From Prevotellaceae bacterium (GTDB lineage: Bacteria > Bacteroidota > Bacteroidia > Bacteroidales > UBA932), in assembly GCA_031287815.1 (NCBI GenBank), contig JAITSM010000152.1, positions 1 to 10,352 of the forward strand: a stretch of DNA of 10,352 bases, given 5' to 3'. The notes beneath the pieces are model-generated. The model worked only from the letters and a program-made list of their open reading frames with translations, made no database searches and was not told the DNA's origin. The translations under genes were made by a program, and so were the position numbers. Shown piece by piece: positions 5,639-10,352 of this stretch; position 1 is the stretch's first letter; every line of letters starts with the position of its first letter.

Positions 5639-6574
5639 TCAAAAATGACGTGGATTTCTTAAACGGTTATATCGTTGTTTAAAGGTATAAGAAACGGAAA
5701 TTTCCTGCGTGGACGGCCACCCATTCAGGTTGTGGTCGTACGAGTAGCCTATCAGCAACGATTGCGTAGCATAAATCTGAGCAAGGAATGACATGGCATT
5801 CGTTGAAGAAAGTTTATCGATACTTTCCAAATTGCCTTTAAAAGGAATCCCTGTGCGGTAACCAATACCCAGCCATACACGGTCGGCAAAGATGCCGAAT
5901 AAGTTTACGTCCATGTTGGTCGGTCCGTTGAAATCTTCCCGCAACAATACAGTAGGCTTTAAGGATACGGCTTCCGAGAGCGCCAGCAGGCCGCCCAAAG
6001 AAAAGTAGAGATGCGGGATTTTTTTTGCATAGGTAAAATTGGCGAAAATATTGGTAATAGAAAGCCCTACGTAAAATGAAGGCACATCATAAAAAACGCC
6101 AAACCGGAAATCGGGGCGTACTTCCCCTTGCAAGTTGGCTAACGTTGGGTCTTGTAATTCGTAAGGTACCAACTTTTCCCGGTCAATCAATTGATAACTC
6201 AGGCCGGCGCTGATACCGAACGACAGGCGGTCTTTACGCCTGTTCAACGCTAACCGGTAAGCATAGGTTGCATAAACAGAAAAAGTATTGGATGCTCCTT
6301 TAGTATCGCTTGCCAATTGCCCCGCCCAGCCGACATTTTTCCCTTCGGTGGCAATACCGTCCACTATAGCAGAATATATCTTGGGAGAACCGGGAATACC
6401 CACCCATTGTAAACGGGTAAAAATATTTGCGTTGACGGCCTCCTTGTAGCCAGCATATGCCGGATTAATAGCCAAGCTATGAAAGACATATTGCGAATAT
6501 AACATGTCCTGTTGAGCAAACACAAACCCTGCAGAAATCAGCAGGAATACTATTACTAATTGTAATCTTCTCAT
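5639..6574 (-). CDS. PorP/SprF-family type IX secretion outer-membrane protein
   Basis: This 311-residue protein has a signal peptide (MRRLQLVIVFLLISAGFVFA, cleavage before QQD), then the family hallmark start QDMLYSQYVFHSLAINPAYAG, and alternating aromatic and polar beta-strands to the end (KIYSAIVDG, FGVFYDVPSFYVGLSITNI, LLIGYSYDHNLNGW, EISVSYTF), as expected for an outer-membrane barrel. The length is normal. PorP is needed for type IX secretion in Porphyromonas gingivalis, and SprF supports export of the adhesin SprB in Flavobacterium johnsoniae. Bacteroidota often carry many paralogues, each beside an adhesin or an OmpA/PD40 gene. Here the PD40 partner is present and the adhesin is not, so this is more likely an accessory paralogue than the core porPKLMN copy. 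A weak AAGG lies 5 bases before the ATG. Confidence 0.93.
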   Translation of the reverse strand: MRRLQLVIVFLLISAGFVFAQQDMLYSQYVFHSLAINPAYAGYKEAVNANIFTRLQWVGIPGSPKIYSAIVDGIATEGKNVGWAGQLASDTKGASNTFSVYATYAYRLALNRRKDRLSFGISAGLSYQLIDREKLVPYELQDPTLANLQGEVRPDFRFGVFYDVPSFYVGLSITNIFANFTYAKKIPHLYFSLGGLLALSEAVSLKPTVLLREDFNGPTNMDVNLFGIFADRVWLGIGYRTGIPFKGNLESIDKLSSTNAMSFLAQIYATQSLLIGYSYDHNLNGWPSTQEISVSYTFKQRYNRLRNPRHF

Positions 6575-6620
6575 TGAACCTTACACATAAATGTCGCAAT
6601 GCATGGTAGTGTTATTTCGG

Positions 6621-6652
6621 CAAAGGTACATAATATTTCGCTAACATTTCAA
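6621..6652 (-). promoter_or_regulatory. Bacteroidota-type promoter for the PorP/PD40 operon
   Basis: Read on the minus strand, TTG (6652-6650) is followed after 21 bases by TACCTTTG (6628-6621), which fits the Bacteroidota -7 consensus TAnnTTTG with a shortened -33 TTTG. Transcription would begin near 6614, giving a ~40-base leader before the ATG at 6574. The spacer is AT-rich and lies between the helicase gene and the PorP gene. Confidence 0.65.
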
Positions 6653-6712
6653 CATTCTTTCGCAAAAAATGCAGATTTTCTTTGTAGTAACAAAAAACTA
6701 TTTGTATATCAA

Positions 6713-9700
6713 TTATATAATAGATTGCCCTTTAATGTGCTTTATTTCTCCTATTGAGATGTACCAACAGTAGCCTTGTACGCGGGTATAGCCCATTTTT
6801 TTCATGCACGCAATATATTCTTCGACCTGTTGAATATGTTGCGGCGCTTTGTTTTTACCAAATTTGTAATCAACTACCACTACTTCGTCGTTGCGAAACA
6901 TCACCCGGTCGGGGCGCAACTGGGCAGGTTTGGCAAGGGCTTCGGAAGGGAGCAATAGATTTGTTTCCGTAAAAAGTTGCCAGCTTCCGTCGAACCATTC
7001 TGCCGCGCCGGGTTGCTTCAAAGCGTTTTCCAGCAAGGTTTGCAAGATTTTTCGCTGTTCGGCGTCATTGATTAAAAAACCGCCTTCCACTAATTTTTCC
7101 ACCGCCGCGCCTATATCCTCCGGCGTGGCAATGTATGAAAAGGCGCGGTGCATCAAAATTCCGTAGTCGCGCACGCTTGCCGCATCAATATCCGATGACT
7201 GTTCGTCGACGTATTTTACGCGCAGCGCATTGGTACAGGGAAGCGAAATATATTTTTCCAGCTCAAATGTATCCGGCGCTTCGCTATCGGTTGGCCGGTG
7301 CGCCGCCGGAACGCCTGCCGTATATTTTTCCTGCTGCAACAGGGCGGGAAGAATGTGCGCAAAAGTATTTTCTCTTTTGCGCGCCGGTTGCGGCACAAAA
7401 GCATACAGTTCCGATTCGGCGCGGGTAAACGCCACATACAGCAAATTCAAATTATCAATCATCGACTGCGCGCGTTCCAACCAGTAGTCGGCGCTGAAAA
7501 AGGTTTCGGCGAGTGTGTTCGTATAATTCAGCGGCAGGTATCCGGGGCCTGCAAACGGCTCCTTATCGGCTTTTACCCAAATCAACGAGTTGCTTTTCGG
7601 CTCAATGCTCCAGTGGCAAAACGGCACGATGACCACCGGAAACTGCAAGCCTTTCGATTTATGAATTGTGAGTATCCGCACGGCATTGCGGCTATCGGTC
7701 ATGGATAAATTATATTTTTCGCCTGCCTCTTTCCAATGTTCGAGGAAACTGAAAATGTCGTTGCGCTCGCGGTTGGAATACGCCAGCGCCACATCCTGCA
7801 AGTCTTGCAGGAACGCCCAGTTCGCCGGCTCTTCATGCAGGCGGAAATGGGTAATAATTGTTTCGATAGCTTCGGTCATCGGCTGGTAAAGCAGTTGCCC
7901 CAACCATGCGGAAGTCATCTCCGCTTCCGGCAAAAAGCGTTGCAGGTAGCGTTCGGCAACGGCTTTGCAAATCGCTTCGGGCGACACGGCGCATTGCAAC
8001 ACCGCTATCACAAACCGCACCACCGGCGCCTGCGCCAGGTATAAGGAATCCTGCGAAAGCACATCAAAGCAATGCGCCGTGTCGCCGGAGGTTTGCTTGT
8101 ATTGCAAGAGCGCATTGGCTATTTCCTGCCCTTCGCGCCCATAGCGCGTCAATATGGCTATGTCCGACGGAGCATAGCCGCGTTCCTGCAACTCCGCAAT
8201 CAATAACGGCAATCGCTGCAACACCTTTTCCACAGCCGTTTCCTGCGGCGTTTCTTCCTGCGCGGCAGGCGCCGCCATCGTTTCGATATGTACGTAGCCG
8301 CCGGAGCCCGTTTTTCCGGGCGACACTTTTTGCTGCGCTTCGCGGTAAGCCTCCGTGATGACCGTGCGTAACGGATCCACCTGTTCGTTGCCCGCAGGCA
8401 TGGCCGCTTCGTCAATATGGGCGTTCAATTGCTGTTGCAGCAAGGCCGGGAGGCGGGAAAAAATGTCGTTGTTCGTGTTTACAATAATTTCCTTACTGCG
8501 CCAATTTGTATCCAGCGTTATGCGTTGCGAGCCGAAGGCTGCAAAATCATCGTAAATGCCTTGCGCCAAAATCCGCCAGTCACTGTTGCGCCAACGGTAG
8601 ATAGACTGCTTCACATCGCCCACCGCCAACGTTTCGCCGCCTTCGGACAATCCATTCAACAGCAACGGGCGCAAACTTTCCCATTGCATATTCGAGGTGT
8701 CCTGAAACTCGTCCAGCAGAAACGAACGATAATACACGCCCGCTTTTTCATAAACAAACGGCGTGTCGTTGTCGCCAATCAAATCGCGCAACAAATACAG
8801 GGTGTCGCTAATTAAGAGTAAATTTTCTTCGTTGGCAATGGCGGTTACCTTGTTTGCCACATCGGCCAGCAAAGCCATGCTGTAAAAGTTTTTCAGGATG
8901 GCGTGCGCCGTAAGGTAATCCGTAAATTGTTCCCTGTAGCACTTCACCGCCTGCTCCAGCAAGGGATTGACTAAGGGAAATACCTTGCCCTGTATGAGGG
9001 CGTCCTTTCCGGCGTCGCCCGTCAGCCACTTGTCCACATCGCCCAAAGCGGCTAAGACGCGAGCGCCGGGAACATAATCTTTCGCCGCCGCTTCGCCGGT
9101 AATTTTATTAAAATAATTGGCAAAACTCGTTGTCTTGTATTTAAAATCCGTAACGGCTATGGACTGTTCCGACAAAATTTGCAAAGCCTTCGTTCCCGCA
9201 TCGTGCATGGTTTTGGTGAAGCCGGCAGTGATTTTTTTCAACGTAGTTTCATAGTTGCGCAAAAAATCTGCGTCGTCGGTTTGTTCCTGAAAACGGCGGC
9301 CGAAACTCCGGAACGATTCCTTGAATACCTCGCTGCCCATAGCTTTCAGCTCGCCGCGTGCATTCCATGATTTCCCGTTTTCGATACGCTGGTTGATCAG
9401 ATGCGCCAGCCGGCGGCGCAAGGGTTGGTTTACCGCCGCCTCCTGCCACAAGGCGTCGACCGCTTCGTCCAGCAACCGTTCAGCATCCAGCTCTAAGGCA
9501 AAATCCGGCAGCAAGCCCAGTTCGCGCAAGAAAGCGCGCACAATCTTCTGGAAAAACGCATCAATTGTGGATACCGAAAAATGCGAGTAGTCGTGCAAAA
9601 TAGCGGAACGAAAGGACAGGGCGCGGTTACGCAATTCTTCCGGCGAAACCGCCAGCGCATCGCAGAACTGCCGGGCGGCAGCGGCGTCATTGCCGGTAGC

Positions 9701-9889
9701 CAGCGCATTCAGGCATTCTACGATGCGCGTTTTCATTTCCCCCGCCGCCTTGTTGGTAAATGTAATCGCCAGCAGTTGCCGGTACCCCGCCGTTGTGGCG
9801 GCGGACGAAAGCAGCAGGCGAAGGTAAGCGTTCGTGAGCGCATACGTTTTTCCCGACCCCGCCGAAGCTATATAAGTAGTAAGCGGCAT
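6713..9889 (-). CDS. addA: AddA-like UvrD/RecB-family helicase-nuclease
   Basis: The 1058-residue protein carries the full set of superfamily 1A helicase motifs: Walker A ASAGSGKT (8-15), Ia ITFTNKAAGEMKTRI (42-56), Walker B LLDEFQDTS (391-399), III AVGDVKQSIYRWR (422-434), IV LDTNWRS (459-465), V ILTIHKSKGLQFPVVIVPF (739-757) and VI NLLYVAFTRAESELY (815-829). The C-terminus is a RecB-type PD-(D/E)XK nuclease: GILMHRAF (H914), RPDRV (D994), VVVDYKFGK (D1007, K1009) and Q..EEY (Y1025). The protein therefore should unwind and cut double-strand DNA ends for recombinational repair, as AddA does with AddB in AddAB. It starts at ATG 9887-9889. No addB is visible: the upstream gene in the window is unrelated. 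A lone RecB-like enzyme is the alternative, but motifs and size fit Bacteroidota AddA. Confidence 0.9.
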   Translation of the reverse strand: MPLTTYIASAGSGKTYALTNAYLRLLLSSAATTAGYRQLLAITFTNKAAGEMKTRIVECLNALATGNDAAAARQFCDALAVSPEELRNRALSFRSAILHDYSHFSVSTIDAFFQKIVRAFLRELGLLPDFALELDAERLLDEAVDALWQEAAVNQPLRRRLAHLINQRIENGKSWNARGELKAMGSEVFKESFRSFGRRFQEQTDDADFLRNYETTLKKITAGFTKTMHDAGTKALQILSEQSIAVTDFKYKTTSFANYFNKITGEAAAKDYVPGARVLAALGDVDKWLTGDAGKDALIQGKVFPLVNPLLEQAVKCYREQFTDYLTAHAILKNFYSMALLADVANKVTAIANEENLLLISDTLYLLRDLIGDNDTPFVYEKAGVYYRSFLLDEFQDTSNMQWESLRPLLLNGLSEGGETLAVGDVKQSIYRWRNSDWRILAQGIYDDFAAFGSQRITLDTNWRSKEIIVNTNNDIFSRLPALLQQQLNAHIDEAAMPAGNEQVDPLRTVITEAYREAQQKVSPGKTGSGGYVHIETMAAPAAQEETPQETAVEKVLQRLPLLIAELQERGYAPSDIAILTRYGREGQEIANALLQYKQTSGDTAHCFDVLSQDSLYLAQAPVVRFVIAVLQCAVSPEAICKAVAERYLQRFLPEAEMTSAWLGQLLYQPMTEAIETIITHFRLHEEPANWAFLQDLQDVALAYSNRERNDIFSFLEHWKEAGEKYNLSMTDSRNAVRILTIHKSKGLQFPVVIVPFCHWSIEPKSNSLIWVKADKEPFAGPGYLPLNYTNTLAETFFSADYWLERAQSMIDNLNLLYVAFTRAESELYAFVPQPARKRENTFAHILPALLQQEKYTAGVPAAHRPTDSEAPDTFELEKYISLPCTNALRVKYVDEQSSDIDAASVRDYGILMHRAFSYIATPEDIGAAVEKLVEGGFLINDAEQRKILQTLLENALKQPGAAEWFDGSWQLFTETNLLLPSEALAKPAQLRPDRVMFRNDEVVVVDYKFGKNKAPQHIQQVEEYIACMKKMGYTRVQGYCWYISIGEIKHIKGQSII

Positions 9890-9916
9890 AGATTAACCAT
9901 AAATCATAAACAGGAG

Positions 9917-9924
9917 CAAAGATA
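9917..9924 (-). promoter_or_regulatory. Possible -7 box for the helicase-nuclease gene
   Basis: On the minus strand this reads TATCTTTG, an exact TAnnTTTG match, 27 bases before the ATG at 9889. No TTG is found at the expected -33 distance, so support is from the -7 box only. Confidence 0.45.
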
Positions 9925-9936
9925 CGAATTTTAGTT

Positions 9937-9957
9937 GTGAGTCATTAGTCGTGAGTC
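9937..9957. repeat. Three 7-bp repeats (GTGAGTC / ATTAGTC)
   Basis: GTGAGTC, ATTAGTC and GTGAGTC stand in exact phase in the spacer just upstream of the helicase -7 box. They are unrelated in sequence to the other heptamer groups. Confidence 0.7.
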
Positions 9958-10009
9958 GCATTTAAAATCTGTGTAATCTGTTTTAATCTTTGTGCCTCTG
10001 TGGGGAAGG

Positions 10010-10068
10010 TTTAATGTTTAAAGTTTAAGGTTGCTGGCGTCAGCCAACTCTTAGCTCTTAACTTTAAA
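10010..10068. repeat. Two 7-bp repeat groups around a small hairpin
   Basis: TTTAATG, TTTAAAG and TTTAAGG (10010-10030) and CTCTTAG, CTCTTAA and CTTTAAA (10048-10068) are each in phase. Between them is a GTTGCTG...CAGCCAAC stem with a GCGT loop and one bulge. The first group resembles the TTTAAAC heptamers before the gene at 1652. Confidence 0.7.
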
Positions 10069-10082
10069 AGGCGCCAGCCCAT

Positions 10083-10117
10083 TTTCCATTCTCCATTTTC
10101 CATTTTCAATTCTCCAT
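10083..10117. repeat. Five in-phase 7-bp repeats (TTTCCAT / TCTCCAT)
   Basis: TTTCCAT, TCTCCAT, TTTCCAT, TTTCAAT and TCTCCAT follow without slippage (ATGGAAA/ATGGAGA on the minus strand). The array joins the terminator at 10120 to the GGCGCCAGCC module at 10070. Confidence 0.9.
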
Positions 10118-10119
10118 TC

Positions 10120-10157
10120 AAAAAAACCGCCGGCATGTTTCCATACCGGCGGTTTTT
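10120..10157 (-). terminator. Bidirectional intrinsic terminator, 12-bp stem
   Basis: The stem AAAAACCGCCGG (10122-10133) pairs perfectly with CCGGCGGTTTTT (10146-10157) around the 12-base loop CATGTTTCCATA. On the minus strand the hairpin is followed by seven T, so it should end transcription of the gene whose stop is at 10224. On the plus strand it has five T. The loop is the reverse complement of the loop at 2768-2779 but for one base. Confidence 0.88.
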
Positions 10158-10188
10158 CAAATTTACGGCAAAGGCTGTCGGCGTCAGC

Positions 10189-10220
10189 TACTGCCCACTG
10201 CCTACTGCCTACTGCTACTG
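10189..10220. repeat. 7-bp repeats (TACTGCC / CACTGCC)
   Basis: TACTGCC, CACTGCC and TACTGCC are in phase and then decay to TACTGC and TACTG. They lie directly after the stop of the minus-strand gene at 10224, before its terminator. Confidence 0.85.
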
Positions 10221-10223
10221 GGT

Positions 10224-10352
10224 CTACGGTATTATCGCCTTCTCAATCGGGCTGTACGGCCCTTTCTCGCCCCGGGTGTTTTCCCAGCAGAGGCAATAGT
10301 AGAGGGCCTGGCCGCGCTGGTTCTCGTCGAAGGTGAGGGTGAAGGGCGAGCG
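10224..10352 (-). CDS. C-terminus of an unnamed Bacteroidota protein (5' partial)
   Basis: The minus strand is open from the window edge to a TAG at 10226-10224, giving 42 residues. They include SPFTLTFDENQRGQ, ALYYCLCWENTRGEKGP and a terminal EKAIIP. This tail (FDE..RG, then YY..RWENTRGEKGPWS..., ending AIIP) is one I recognise from ~200-residue uncharacterised Bacteroidota proteins with a fibronectin-like C-terminus; no function is known to me. Third positions are rich in C and G, as in the DUF6261-like gene. The gene starts outside the window. It is followed by heptamers and the strong terminator at 10120-10157. Confidence 0.75.
   Translation of the reverse strand, partial: RSPFTLTFDENQRGQALYYCLCWENTRGEKGPYSPIEKAIIP

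Larger units (their letters stand above)
9890..10223. other. Second repeat-dense spacer, no gene
   Basis: These 334 bases lie between the end of the minus-strand gene at 10224 and the start of the helicase gene. They contain the -7 box, five separate heptamer groups, a small GTTG-CTG / CAG-CAAC hairpin (10030-10046), GGCGCCAGCC (10070-10079), a bidirectional terminator (10120-10157) and an AATCT-rich stretch (9966-9989) with 9-10-bp spacing. No ORF of note is present. Confidence 0.8.

Noticed and set aside
7298..8815. Several plus-strand ORFs of 100-150 codons
   Set aside because: All are antisense shadows of the helicase-nuclease gene, whose motifs are intact.

Overview
The window looks like a chromosomal piece from the phylum Bacteroidota, probably Bacteroidales. 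This rests on a PorP/SprF-family outer-membrane protein, a PD40-repeat partner protein, a DUF6261-like protein, a Fibrobacter-paralogous-domain surface protein, a 1058-residue AddA-type helicase-nuclease of the Bacteroidota size class, and promoter boxes of the TAnnTTTG kind. No rRNA, tRNA, CRISPR array, transposase or phage gene was found.

Layout. Positions 1-1145 (+) hold the 3' part of a secreted or surface repeat protein: near-identical 95-residue Ig-like units, a second Ig-like module and a C-terminal Fib_succ_major domain. Positions 1146-1651 are an intergenic stretch with an inverted repeat and a 42-bp tandem array whose every unit carries a small GC-rich hairpin; a 110-codon ORF runs through the array but is doubtful. 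Positions 1652-2641 (+) encode a DUF6261-like protein with an added beta-rich C-terminal tail. Positions 2642-3017 are dense in repeats: terminator-like hairpins, a perfect 11-bp stem-loop and several families of 7-bp tandem repeats. Everything from 3018 to 9889 lies on the minus strand: an exported nitroreductase-fold protein (3018-3638), a TPR/PD40/CarboxypepD_reg/SPOR protein (3666-5621), a PorP/SprF beta-barrel protein (5639-6574) and an AddA-like RecB-family helicase-nuclease (6713-9889). Positions 9890-10223 are a second repeat-rich spacer. The last 129 bases hold the C-terminus of a further minus-strand gene.

How the genes may work together. The PorP/SprF barrel and the PD40/SPOR protein form a tight pair behind a plausible promoter at 6621-6652. 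They look like an outer-membrane plus peptidoglycan-anchoring pair related to type IX secretion, but the large adhesin often found beside such pairs is absent. The nitroreductase gene follows 27 bp later and may be read through. The helicase-nuclease is a separate DNA-repair gene with no visible AddB partner.

The most unusual content is intergenic. At least eight unrelated sequences occur as tandem repeats with the same 7-bp period. A terminator-like hairpin with a conserved loop recurs in both spacers, and next to it the same modules follow in the same order, inverted between the two spacers.
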